A stretch of DNA of 64,000 bases, taken from contig NC_061458.1 of NCBI RefSeq assembly GCF_022581195.2, positions 6,386,001 through 6,450,000 on the forward strand, given 5' to 3'. The stretch comes from Helicoverpa zea (Eukaryota; Arthropoda; Insecta; Lepidoptera; Noctuidae). This document shows positions 42,301 through 54,137 of this stretch, piece after piece. The notes under the pieces are model-generated. The model saw nothing but the letters and a program-made list of their open reading frames with translations. It had not been told where the DNA came from and searched no databases. A program made the position numbers and the translations under genes. Every line of letters begins with the position of its first letter. Positions within the stretch are counted from its first letter, which is position 1.

Positions 42301-45300
42301 TATGTTTTGCTGGTACCGTAACAATATGTATAATGTTTCATTATTTATATCACGAGATAGGTATATAGCGACTACATTTTTCGTGAATTAAAAATAAATG
42401 CGAGTATAAAAATAAATTACTTAAAGACACGTACCTATAGACTATACCTACGGATAAAACTTCTACCTACTGTCTAAACTGTTGATAATAATCGTGAAAA
42501 TTCACCGAAGCAAAGACAATGTTTGCCGTTCGGTTATATTTTAGATGTACATAAGTAGATAGCTTATTGGAGAAACGTCTGTGATACAGATATTCTCAGA
42601 AGAGGACAGATGCTATAAAAGAGAATAGCTGACAATTGCACAGCTTGTATATACACATACGTACCTATAGGTATTGTATGCGTTACGGGTGTAGGTGCAA
42701 TGCATACAAAATTTTACCAACACGTAGGAAAACTTATTTAAAAAAATAAGTTCACTTCCTTCAAAATAAAACGTTATCTTTCCTAGGTTGTATTTGCATC
42801 GTAAAGGAAAGCCAGGTTCTTTAAAACTGAGGACATATCCGGGACGTAGAGTTAAATTCCGTAATTTAACCATGGAAGTGTTACAACTGTGAATAATTCA
42901 ATGATTTGCTTCCTTCTTTGTAAAATAAGCCCGTGTAAATGAATGCATAAAATCATATATTCATGACCATCAGATAACAAAATGTTTGCAGCCTTTTTCG
43001 GTTTTAGTCTTCAGTATCAATCTTTTTTACTGTCCCAAAGCAGCATTTTTATTGTCATACAAACCTCTTCTTATACAGAGAAGAGTCAGTCAGTAAAAAA
43101 ACATTGTGCTACACTTTAAATGAGTTTAGTTTCAACAGTCTATGTTTAACCGATGCAGAAGTACCTATGTACCCATGTGTTCGAAATTACACCTAATACA
43201 ATGTAATAAATACGTTGAGGGCGAAAGACACGATTTTAAATATCCCTACAGAACAGAGGCAATCTAAAACTGCAGCCACGCGATAAACGTTCTATTACCG
43301 TTCCATAAGGATTAAAAAAAAGAAAAACTAATAACTCAAATCTCCGATTGGCTACGACAGGTTTGTCAATATCAGGAGGTCGATTCCAAAACCAATTACT
43401 CGCCGCAGTTCAAATAAGACGTATTTATTTCTGACGCGAACCTTGTCCTTGCTTTATTTCTACCATTCACTGTTATAACAAAAATCTATATTATGATTGT
43501 ATAGGATATTTATATTAGCGCCTGAGCTACCAATCTGTAGGTCCGTTTTGTGACGCGATTTCTTGACGTAGTAAGAGACCTTTTTCTAGGATAATAATTC
43601 TGTGTTCTCTAGGGGGAAAAACGTGATCAGGGCTATTTCCTTAAAGATTGGGTAGTCAACAAATGCTTTTTTTATTCAACCAAAAAGAGGGAAAGCTTTA
43701 GTAGAAAAGATACATGGTTTTTGACATTGGCTAATGCCATCGTAAGCAGCATATCACTTTCTAATAGGTACTTTTTGCACATTAGTGTTCAGTAAAAGTT
43801 TGCGACTTCAAAAGGCTGTGAAAGTTTGGCCTGCAAATTAGCTCCTTCAAGTCACTGAGTACGAAGTCAGAGACCGACAAAATTGCAAACATTAACTCAG
43901 TCTTTTGTTTCCCTTTGTAGGCTAGCTGATTTTGAATATGACTGGCCATTAGTATCATTCATCAACGGAAATGTACAGTTAAAAATTGCTTTGAAGTTTA
44001 ATCTGTACAAAACCGGAGAAGGCCGCTTGTTAGCGAAGTAGCTAATGCTTCATAATGATCAAGGACAAAAGGATTTTGTCTTAATTAATTCCGCTGCGAA
44101 AAATTTTGCAAAATGAAGTTGTCTTCTGACTCGTTTTTATATTAATCTGATGAAAAAGAAATGCGTTCAATCTGAAATAGATAAGTATAATTTAAAATAC
44201 TTTTTACTTATATACGGTACGAACACATGAGTGAATTAAAATGGAAATAAAACGCAATCAAAGGGGAATGAAGTGGAGCTTACAAAGAATTATTTAAAAG
44301 CAAGTTTTCACTAACCCCAGCGTCTCTGGCTTAAAAGTGCAAAGCGAATATGCGTTAAAACCCGCACACATAAAGGGGTGGTTATAGGAATTTCATTTGT
44401 GGCTTTTTCAATAAACGATTGGAATTAAGGAAATCAAAGTGATTTTGTTCGAGTGCAGAACAATAACGTTTTGCAGGCGCGCTGCGGTTCCCTCATTTCC
44501 TTTATTATCTCTGGTCTTATGATCTCCGTTCGTTGTTTCACATCAGACTGCTCAGCTGTTTCCCGGGAACATGGAATTACTTTTTGTTTTACTCTTAATT
44601 GGCAATTCCTTGGGTTTGCATCTTTGTTCGATTTATTTTCCAGAATAACTGTTTCTCAATTCGTTTATATTGTTCATGTTTTGCTTAGATGGTTATTTTT
44701 ATTAAAGGTTCTAATTTAATGTATTGTGCAGGTTCATACGCTATGGATAAAAAATACGATTATGGTACCGCCCCAAAACAATGAACATTAAATATCCCGA
44801 AACACTGGTTTTACTGAAATAAAAATTCAGCTTTTGTAAATGTAAAAAGAAAAAAGTTTTACAAAACTCGAATCCATAAAAATGTTGGAATCCATGGCGG
44901 CTGTCAACAAATCGACGTCGATTTGCATTTAAATTCTGACCGCAGTGGTTGGTCGGCAAATCTGAATTCTTTACAGCTTGACGCAGTCAGTATAATATTA
45001 TTCATGGTCCAAACAAAAGGTTTTGTATATTGGCGATCGAGATAAAATATTGTCAGTCACATCATACTTTGGACGGAATAACAACTACTGTTTGCATGCA
45101 AATGTTATTTATTTACTGAACTACACGGTGCGCTGGCTTTGCTTGCTTTTCCAATGATATAAATATGTGAAACGTTCGCTAGACGTCGCGCTCCAACATT
45201 CATATTTTATGAGAAAACTTTGTAAATGTTACTTTGAATACATGACGACTGAGTTATAAGACGAATTGATGTACGTGAGTGTAAAGTCAAAGTAATTGTT

Positions 45301-46706
45301 AACAGTACTAAAATGGTATAAAAATTCAGTCCTTATGAATTAGTACAGAAATGTAAAAAAATATCGTGCTCAAGAGTCCTCGTGATTAGAGAGGATCCAA
45401 AAGTCTTATTTGTAATTTAGTCGTCTACTCCATTCTTAAGAAACTGCGAATGTTGTTAAGAAACTGGAAAGTTTCCTAATAAATCAAGGGATTGTTTCCA
45501 TTTAAATTCGCTGCGGGTAAGAAGATAATTTAAGAATTAAATTTACCTACTGAGGACACCTCAGGTTTCAAAGCTTCGGCTTAGTTTTTATTTTTCAGCA
45601 CATTTGTTTATTTCTACTTTGTTTCTGAAATAAGGAAAGTTGAATTCTTTCCCTAAATATTTTTTGATGTGTAAATGTAAGATGTGATAAGTTTTTTCCC
45701 TACCGTCGAATCCTTTTCCTAGCAAAGCTACTCGGAAACACCAGAACGCACAAATTTTCCTAAGAAACAAAAACCTCAAGTTTTATTTACCTATCTATTA
45801 TTCACGACATTGACATGATTCTGATTACAATAAATTCCAGATATGCTAACTATAGTAGTTTATCTTTTAATGTGAATTATATTTTAATCTATGAATTAAT
45901 TCGTGTCACATTGCTGGAACATTATAATACATGACATTAGCATACAATCGTTGTCAATAAATCATTTACGTAATTGTATCTGAATACTTGTCATCAAGTT
46001 AATGCAGCTTAGTAATCAGCAATATCGTGTTAAGCTTCTGTACATAGAAATTCACTAAGTATAGCTTTTTCAATGCCGTCAATTACTGAGTTTTATAGAG
46101 TCCACAGATAGTTCCATAGATAAGTTGAAATAAGAAAATGTATATTCCACAGTACATTAATGTCTGCATTATTAAATGAACTAATTTATATAAACTGAAC
46201 AAAGATAATATTATGCAATTCATAATTTTATGATTAAATTCTCTTGCTACATGGAGAATAATTCAGGATAGTGCATAGTACTTTCAAATTGAGATAAATT
46301 AACTGACGAGTCGTTTCCCAGAAACAAGCGTAGAACTCGCGAGAAAATGAGTTCGTTTAGAATTCACGACAGTCGTTCCGCTTAATTATTATAAAACCAC
46401 GTAACTACTCGTATATTTTACACGAAATGGAAGTGGCTACTGTTAAACTAAGAAATTAAACATTAATAAAGTTTAATCAGGCTCCACTAGAATATAGTAC
46501 CTACGTTTACGTTTACAATTACGGTGTAAATCTTTTCTGTATCTATTTTAATTTGGTTCGTAATATTTTTAGTAGGTATAGGTACTCCTTTTCCATTAGT
46601 CGACTAAATGTTCGGTTCTAGTTAGTTATAGTTTAGGTTTTAATCATAATATAATATGCATATAGGTGATACAAAGGCTGTTTGCAATAATCAAACTTAA
46701 GAGTGA
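36391..46706. other. 10-kb AT-rich region without supported genes
   Basis: No exon, ORF or full repeat could be supported. Small items are an 11-bp-stem hairpin at 42259-42295 and a CAG|GTAAGC plus-strand donor-like site near 39224 that lacks a pyrimidine tract. It probably belongs to the long minus-strand intron. Confidence 0.5.
42259..42295. repeat. 11-bp hairpin with 15-base loop
   Basis: cgttgcaattt (42259-42269) pairs perfectly with aaattgcaacg (42285-42295). No further pairing extends it, so it does not look like a miRNA precursor. Confidence 0.6.
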
Positions 46707-46752
46707 TGATGATGTCCTCCGAGCCGATTATTCGTCACGGAAGCTGATCGCA
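46707..46752 (+). repeat. Fragment of a lepidopteran dispersed repeat
   Basis: gatgatgatgtcctccgagc followed by cgattattcgtcacgg resembles, from memory, the head of a frequent lepidopteran repeat (tcctccgagccgattatcgg). The body is absent here. Confidence 0.45.
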
Positions 46753-47088
46753 TATAATTATTAATTATCAACAAACAGTAGAATATATTATTGGGTAGAC
46801 TCCAGTTTGATGCAAATTGAGCAACAAGTTAGTAGTTCAACCTTGCTAAACCGAGAAGCATTTGTTTTTCTGAAACATGTAATTAATTGCAAATGCGATC
46901 GACCTTTCGATAACATCGGTATTGCTTCTAAACATACAATAACAATAGAATATCGATATCATCTAAAGGCACGATTTATTGCAGTGCATAATTATGATGT
47001 TTATAAATCGTTTGGTTAATCGCGGTTATGTTTTTTGTTCACATTAGTGGATATTAGACAACTTAAATCTAATGATTTAATTCTTGAT

Positions 47089-47112
47089 AGTTACCTGGAC
47101 AAAAAAGATGTG
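47089..47112 (-). promoter_or_regulatory. Weaker recursive-splice-like site
   Basis: The minus strand reads ATCTTTTTTGTCCAG|GTAACT with the junction at 47095/47094. The tract is pyrimidine-rich and CAG is followed directly by a donor, though GTAACT is weaker than GTAAGT. Confidence 0.3.
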
Positions 47113-48083
47113 ATAAATCGTTGTAAACACTTTTGTACGAATGCAATCTATACCTATTACCTATCGGTACAAATCTGGTTATTTTTGTTTGTTTCCTACA
47201 AACAAAACTATTGGGTACTAAACTACGGAACCGATATGAAAAATCCTTTCACTGTTGGGTAGCTAGACTATCCCCGAGTAACACGGACTATGTTTTGCCC
47301 GGAGAAACAGTTATTACAAAGCTAGTCATTTGAAAAAAAAACTTCTTTACTAAATTGCAATATGACTGCCAACAAGTTTCGAGTAAGACTCCGTCTTTTG
47401 TTGAGAGCATTTCAGTGGAGTGCAACTTATACGTTCAAGTTCGTTGTGGTTTTTCAAGTATCTCTCAACACGCGAATATGACTCATACAGTTTCAAATGA
47501 CGCAAGTCCACGTAGGAATAAGAAACCAATATACAATATTAAAAATAAAATTATTTAGAATTTTGAATGTGGTTTTATTAGTTATCTTGGTTTGTGTTTT
47601 GTAAACTACAGACCAAATGTCAGCAGAAACGTCATTTGGAAGTAAGTAACTCCAAGAAATATAGACGGAAACTAAGGAACTTCAAGTCCGAGTAGTCCTG
47701 ATGAATGTAATATGGATTTTAAAGCTTTTGCGGTTTATATATTGGCTGCGAATATTACTTAGTACCGTTGTAAAAATAGTTAAGAAGAAAATATTTAAGT
47801 TTACTTTTCCCGTATGTAAACACACAGAGTTTTCTCTGTTACAGGTACAATATCAGTTGTGGTCCCAAGGGAAACATTTAGGATGGAATTGGCTTGATAG
47901 AAAAATATTTAGCAATTTACTGTTTAAAGAGTAAATTTTCCAGCATTTGTTGTACTAATAGGTACCTACCTACCTAGATAGTAAAGTTAGGTGTAGAGGG
48001 AAAAATCTCGGATTTACCCTAAAGTGGATGAAAAAAATAATGTATAATGTTGCGCTTATAACACATAGTAAAAGTATTATTAA

Positions 48084-48730
48084 CCCTTAACTATCCAGAA
48101 TGCTTTTGTGACGTAACTGACCAGTAGTGTCCAACAGACACTTTATAAATGTAGGTAAGGTACGACAAAGCAAAATAAAGTTATTTTGAATTAAAAAGAC
48201 AGTATAATGTATTTCAGTAATGTTTTTTACACTTATTCATTTATAGATATTATACATTTTTTTTTTCTTCAGAATGTTCAGAGCAGACATTGCGATTGCA
48301 TTTATCACAACACTGTTTAGAAGCCCGAAGAATTTCGAAGGGCAAATATAACAACGCTTCTTGCTTTTCGCAGCAGGTTCAGATGGTTGAGTAGCTACCC
48401 GATTTGACCCTGCCACATCTTGCATGGCACCCGACACCATAAGATTATGTATAAATAAATGTAAATAAAAAACAATCTACCTTCACACTTGAATCAAACA
48501 AAATGTTACTGTGTCTGTTGGACACTTGTGGGTTGATGAAGTACTATTTTCGTTTATTAACAAAAAATAATAAACTATTCATGTTACAAATATTTTCATT
48601 GCACATTTAGATTCGTAAAACATTGGTGATAAATGAGATAAAAGGCCGATTCATAAAAATAAATACTTTCGTTTTTATGAAAACATAAACGCAAAAATGT
48701 GTCCGCGAGACACTTGTGGGCTGTTAAGGG
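48084..48730 (-). mobile_element. Internally deleted piggyBac element with TTAA target sites
   Basis: TTAA lies on both sides (48080-48083 and 48731-48734). The ends are inverted copies CCCTTAAC. Subterminal words repeat: gacacttgtggg occurs near 48520 and 48709, and gtgtcc/agacac palindromes near 48128 and 48695. Only the C-terminus of a transposase remains (48258-48440), so the 647-bp element is non-autonomous. Confidence 0.85.
48258..48440 (-). pseudogene. piggyBac transposase C-terminal cysteine-rich remnant (frameshifted)
   Basis: From ATG at 48440 the frame encodes SKKRCYICPSK, the first Cys pair of the piggyBac C-terminal zinc-binding domain. Near 48325-48333 the frame shifts; in a second frame the sequence continues SKQCCDKCNRNVCSEHSEE, giving the expected C-x2-C and C-x2-H pattern. 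The DDE catalytic core is missing. This domain normally binds the element ends. As it stands it cannot make a working protein. Confidence 0.8.
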
Positions 48731-48734
48731 TTAA

Positions 48735-51700
48735 AACTATAATAAACTTTATTAATGTAAGCGCAATATGTAGTTTGTGATATTGCGATGTTTAAAGAAA
48801 AAAAATACAGTTGATTTACCTACCCAATAGTTTTTCATTTACCTATTTGCTTTTATAAATATGAATGTTATGAAGCAAAAACAGATAAATGGAATGTGCA
48901 CTATCGTATTGTTTCGTATTAACATTAATGATGTTCTCATAATTAAATTTAATTAAAGGCGGACCTGAAGCTTTATTCTTAAACTATAAATGTAATATTG
49001 TATGCATGTTTCATGTGTATTATTTTTTATCTCGATACTCTGCGTTTTCATTAACTCATTTCCATCATAGAAATAGTTTACTGATTCAGTATAATTTAGC
49101 TCCAAATGAATGGGATATAACTAAACGAATATTTGAACAATTTTACCTATATTTTCTGATTTTTGCATTGTAATCGAAATAGTCAAGAAAGACGACTAGC
49201 TAACTAATAAACTTCATTGAAGCTTCTGTTTCTTTTAATGTACATATATATGTTTATCTATGTATTCCCATACACGTATATGAATACACCCAAAACTGCA
49301 TCTAACTCATCCTAATAAGCTTTACGAGTAAGCATCTATGCTGAGTATAAAACGAATTTGTATAACACATAAATAATACTAAAACTCCCTTTCAGATGTC
49401 CTTGAGATTCGCTAATTAGAACATTTGTTATTTTGTACTATGATTGTTACACCACTGACATTGTTCTCAAGGCAAGAGTCCATTGTTTCGGCTATCCGTA
49501 TGAACCAAAGATGGTCTGACGAGATGCAACACCGTCTGCCGTGACTTTATCAGATTACGACTACAGATCAGATCGGGATTGCGCAATGAATTTTATGGTT
49601 TCCCATTATTCTAAAGAGATATACCGATTGTTAGGACCATAACAAAATGCATTGTTATCAGTGCTGTTTCATTTTAGTACGATCTATTTATGGAAACCTT
49701 CACCGTTACTGCAATCCGCCAAATGTGGATTGGGAATCAAGATCGCGTGTACGGTGAGGTAACAAATAACATGGAGATAATTATAGGGAATTGTTTTTCC
49801 ATTCATACGTATCATATGATTACGTCAGCAATGTATCTAATAACGCTCTAATTAACTCAATCGCGAAGAAACAAACCTCAGAGTAATAGACACAGATAAT
49901 AATTAGCTGACATGTGTTCGAGAACGGACGGAATAAGCCAGTTCCGCAGCTTATGTTCCGCACAAGCAAGATGTAACAAAGCATTTTTATAAAGAACTTT
50001 CAACCTCTTCGGCTATAGCTTCGATCGCTACAGAAATTCTTTATTGACAATATTATTGAATTCCATCACCCTTGCGAAGGGACTTTGTTCCAAGAAACAT
50101 CCAATTTTAACCGCCACTGCTTTCGCGAAATATTTTATTTATTGTTCTGCATGAGCCTTTTATAGAAGAATTCCGTGTATTCAGTCATACAAGCATAAGT
50201 AGGCGGTTTTTGGGTAAAGATATTTTGAGTAAAGCTATTATGTTTTAGGAAAATGACTATGTTAAATCCATGAAAGTTGTGTATTTTCACGGTGGGTATA
50301 ATAAATATAGCCATTTTTGAATGAATATATTTTGGTTTAGCTAGTTTTAGAGAGAACCGTATAACATAACGTAGATGATATTTTTTTAGCAAATTGTTTC
50401 CGTATAATGAATTAGAAGATTTACTCAAATATAATAAAGAATCAAATTGAAAGAACTTATCATTTAAGACGTCCTCAGAAGTTTCATATAAGTACCTAGC
50501 GACTGTCCTCAAAAATCTTTATAAGTATTCTTGGGGAAAAGTTGACATTTACTTTCTTATGAAGTGTGTCTAACGTACATTTATACATGGAGTTTTCCGT
50601 TTTTAGGCAGGGGTGTTGCAAAGAAGACAGTATTATCATGAGACTAATGATTAGTCTTATAACTAGCTTCCTACGAAATAATTCTACCTTATAGTGTATA
50701 CCTTATAGTGTGCACCTTATAGTCCCTATAGTGTATTATCAGTGGTTTTGTCACCCAGTTCCACCGTGACGTGGTATCAAAGATAAACCTATTCAGGTGA
50801 ATATACGCCGGCTCCAAAGGGGTGCACGTATGTAAATGTAGAAGCATACATTAGCTAGGAAATAATACCAACTGTGAATACTGCCGTCCAAAGTGTTTGC
50901 GACGGTTACGGACCTTCGATGTGGTTTTTGAATTTCCATTAAGTATAGAATGTCCTGAATGAATTTTGTGGAGTCTGCTGTATGTAAATTTTTTTGCTGT
51001 TTCAGTGAACATCATATTGTTATTGTTTCCATTCGCAATCTTCCAAGATTTACAAGTAATTTGCTGAAAATGCATCAAAATCATTTATTACATTATGTGT
51101 TTAATTATCAATTTATTTATTGAGATAACATCTCAAATAATAATTTCGTTACATAAATTTCAACTTATAAATAATATTATAAACCCAATCGCTGCAAAGT
51201 GCCCGAGTAACAAATAGCAACTAAATTGCCAATTAGTTTAACGAGTCGGCTTTCAAGTAATTACCTCTTTAAAGCATCTAGCCTTAATTTCTGTAACAAA
51301 CAGTTTGAAAATAATGTACAAATTAATTGAAGTAGGTATCGCTTCGTAAGGCGTTTAACCCTACTTGAAACTTTGCCTGCGCGATTAAAGTTTACGCAAG
51401 CGGTAGCTCGCTGCCAACTTTTTTAGTTTTTACCTTATTTTCCATGCAAAGTCGGGACTCTGTTCGCTGCCAAGTAAGCGGCTTGGTCGACACAACGGAT
51501 CTAATTGTACAAACAAATTGAAGATAGTGGAGTACACTGCACTTTAAACTTTATTGGAAAGAAGTTACGACATAGTTCTGCTTGAGAGAACTCGGTTATT
51601 GCAATATTGTAACCGGTGGTCATTACTTTTAGGGATCCATACATTTGCTAACTCATTCTCGTCATTGGGAATATTAAACAAACTGATTGCGGTCAAGTGC

Positions 51701-53628
51701 AGGTTGTGTAGATAGTTATGTGTTTGCAAGTGCCAACAACATTTATGAATCTTTGTCATAAATCTGAATTATTTGTCCACAAACAACTCACAAGGCTTTA
51801 AAATGGTGTCATTTTATGACAATTAATTTATTGAGGTGTTAATTGTAAATGTCGTATTTCTTTATTTACTCTATGCTATGTAATATTCTAAGGATCATAT
51901 TTTTACACGTGGTCACGCAAACATTTACATATAGGACATACTGAAAATTAAACAAATGCTTTGTGGCATAAGTTACAAAAAAAGTATCTGTAACCAAAGT
52001 TTTTGTGTCAACTGTGAAAATAATCACCTCGAACAATCGTTTGAAGTCCCCAAAAATTGTTTTGAAACTTCGTAGCAGTCATTGATTTCCAACGATTGCT
52101 TTTATCCATTTTGTTTGTACCTTTTTTCGAAGCTATCGGTATTGTTCGCAAAGTAGGAGCAATATAAAATGGCGACCACCCTATGAAACATTCATGAGTC
52201 GCATTCGCTTTCACAGAAATATTCAAATCTATAGATTTTTTGACTTGTTACGCTTTTTCTGGTGAATATATAAAGACAGTTTATCAAATAAAGCTGTTGC
52301 TTCCACGATGTTTTTATCACTAAATTTTTGGGTCACTAAAGTAACATTCTGACGCGTACGTGGTACTCTTGGCAAAAACCTTACATGACAATGGGATCTT
52401 GTAATTTTACCCAAAAAGTAGGTGAAAGTGGACATAGCTGAAACATCTTAGGACTTTTTATTATTATTCATTTCGTTTGGCCTATAATAAGGCTTTGTTA
52501 ATTGCATAAAATACGTGCGAGAATTTATACAAACGTTGCCGGGTTTTTATATCCAGGAAATAATTCCAACGCGTCTTATTTTAATTCCTTAGATTTATGT
52601 CAATAATAAAAGTTATCAATAGTATTACACAATTATACAAAGCCCGATCTTACTGTTGTATTTATACAGTATGCGTTATTCCTGTGCTGATCGCCTTGAG
52701 AGACTTTTGTTAACTTTAGTTAGACGATAATATAAAATAACAAGACATAAAATCGAAGTTACAGCGCGATACATCATATTTCTTATCACACACTGCCAGC
52801 TTGAAGAGCGATGACTTGGTGGAAAATGCTCGAGAGAAAAATACTACCTAATCGTAGCTAATTTGTAACTTTAGCCTTGGGCCGTTCGAAATTTTTTGTC
52901 AATTAGTAATTGATACGTTAATTGCCACTTTAGGAAATAATTTACTGTGTAGGTTGAGTACAGCAGATACTGTGTAAAACAAGTTATGGGAAGTTTTAAA
53001 TAGATCAGATTGCCCAAGTGCTTTACGTGTTGAAATACTTAAGTTAAAATACGAGCATTTTTTGAAGGAAGGAGGTAACATTACTCATAGTTATGACGAC
53101 TCGTGTATTACCCGTTTTGGAGGTTGAATGATTTGCAGAAGTACTTTGTTTTTACGTGGGCTGAATACATTTTGAATTGAGCTGATGTTGGTGGAATACA
53201 AAATAGAATACCTACTAGGCAAGATAAGGTATAAAGACGCGTCGCTGTTCTCAGGGGACATTAACAGAATAGCACAGTGGTGGTCCTTAGTGACCAATAA
53301 AATAAGAAAAACGATTAACAAACAAAAATATTAAGACGAAAAATCTTCTCGAGTGAATACCTAAATAATCAGATCATTGGCGAATTTTCCAAGCAACATC
53401 GTACAGTTGGTACGGGCGTCGTCGCGCGACGGCAAACAGTTGACAACTGCTGGTACAAAAATTACAGTGTAAAACGAGCGACATTTTTTGCCAGTCGGAA
53501 TGTATCGTGCGTAAATACTTAGCTTTGCGGCACGGAAAATCTAGAGGAAAAATCGCCAGTGTGAAAGTGAAAATTCTAGATAGAATAGGCCCGAATGACT
53601 ATATTTTCTGATATCAATTTTTTTAAGT
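48735..53628. other. AT-rich region without supported genes
   Basis: Contains a short minisatellite at 50686-50736. Just before the next LINE fragment, 53400-53470 is CpG-rich with palindromes (cgtcgcgcgacg, cagttgacaactg); it could be a promoter or a transposon end, but nothing supports either. No coding sequence was recognised. Confidence 0.45.
50686..50736. repeat. Short tandem repeat, units of about 14 bp
   Basis: accttatagtgtat, accttatagtgtgc and accttatagtcc, then a partial ctatagtgta. Three to four copies. Confidence 0.7.
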
Positions 53629-53638
53629 CTACCGATTC
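53629..53638. repeat. Target-site duplication, left copy
   Basis: ctaccgattc, identical to 54128-54137; it flanks the LINE fragment at 53639-54127. Confidence 0.8.
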
Positions 53639-54127
53639 TTTTTTTTTTCTCTTTATTTTTAAAGAAGGTTTGATCAGACATGATCATGCCACCTTCATTG
53701 GCCTCACAAAAAGAAACTTACTATCTACGTTTAAATGTTAAAGTTACTAATTTATAAATAGTCTGGGCCTCCTCCGACATGGGGCAGGCTAGAATCATAT
53801 TACATACTCCCACTTCTCGCAGATCTACATCATATTTGAGCCTAAAGCTGACCCTTTCAGCCTCGTTCCGGGCACACTCCACCACCACATGGTAAACATC
53901 TTCAACCACTCCACATTCAGTGCAGTTTGGTGACTGAGCTTTGCCCACCATAAAAGCAAAATTGTTCAGTGGAATGTGCCCGGACCGTAGCCTTAGGGCT
54001 ACCACTATGTCTGATCTACATAATCCAGAGTCTGCGAACCACGGTGAGCGGGAAAGGCAAGGTTGTATGGTTTTATACCAGATGCCCTTAGATAATGACC
54101 TCTCATCAAAATGCTCCCTCCAAAACA
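53639..54127 (-). mobile_element. 5'-truncated R1/I-group LINE end, 489 bp
   Basis: A poly-A tail (T run from 53639) and an exact 10-bp duplication mark a true retrotransposition event. The body carries the end of ORF2 only. The target site itself was an imperfect palindrome: agtctaccgattccgaaat (split by the insertion) mirrors atttcagaattggtagact. Confidence 0.82.
53721..54127 (-). pseudogene. LINE ORF2 C-terminal fragment with zinc-binding motif
   Basis: The frame encodes RLRSGHIPLNNFAFMVG followed by CTECGVVEDVYHVVVEC (a C-x2-C...H...C knuckle), as found after the RNase H or RT region of R1/I-group LINEs. No endonuclease or RT catalytic part remains. The frame stays open to its stop, so the copy is fairly young. 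It differs clearly from element 2's own C-terminus, so it comes from another family. Confidence 0.78.
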
Positions 54128-54137
54128 CTACCGATTC
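54128..54137. repeat. Target-site duplication, right copy
   Basis: ctaccgattc, identical to 53629-53638. Confidence 0.8.

Noticed and set aside
50135..50512. 125-codon open frame, minus strand
   Set aside because: No motif, AT-rich codons, no neighbouring exon signals; fits chance in AT-rich DNA.
53400..53560. Promoter or first exon at a CpG-rich stretch
   Set aside because: Palindromes are present but there is no open frame with a donor, and no initiator or TATA arrangement that I can defend.
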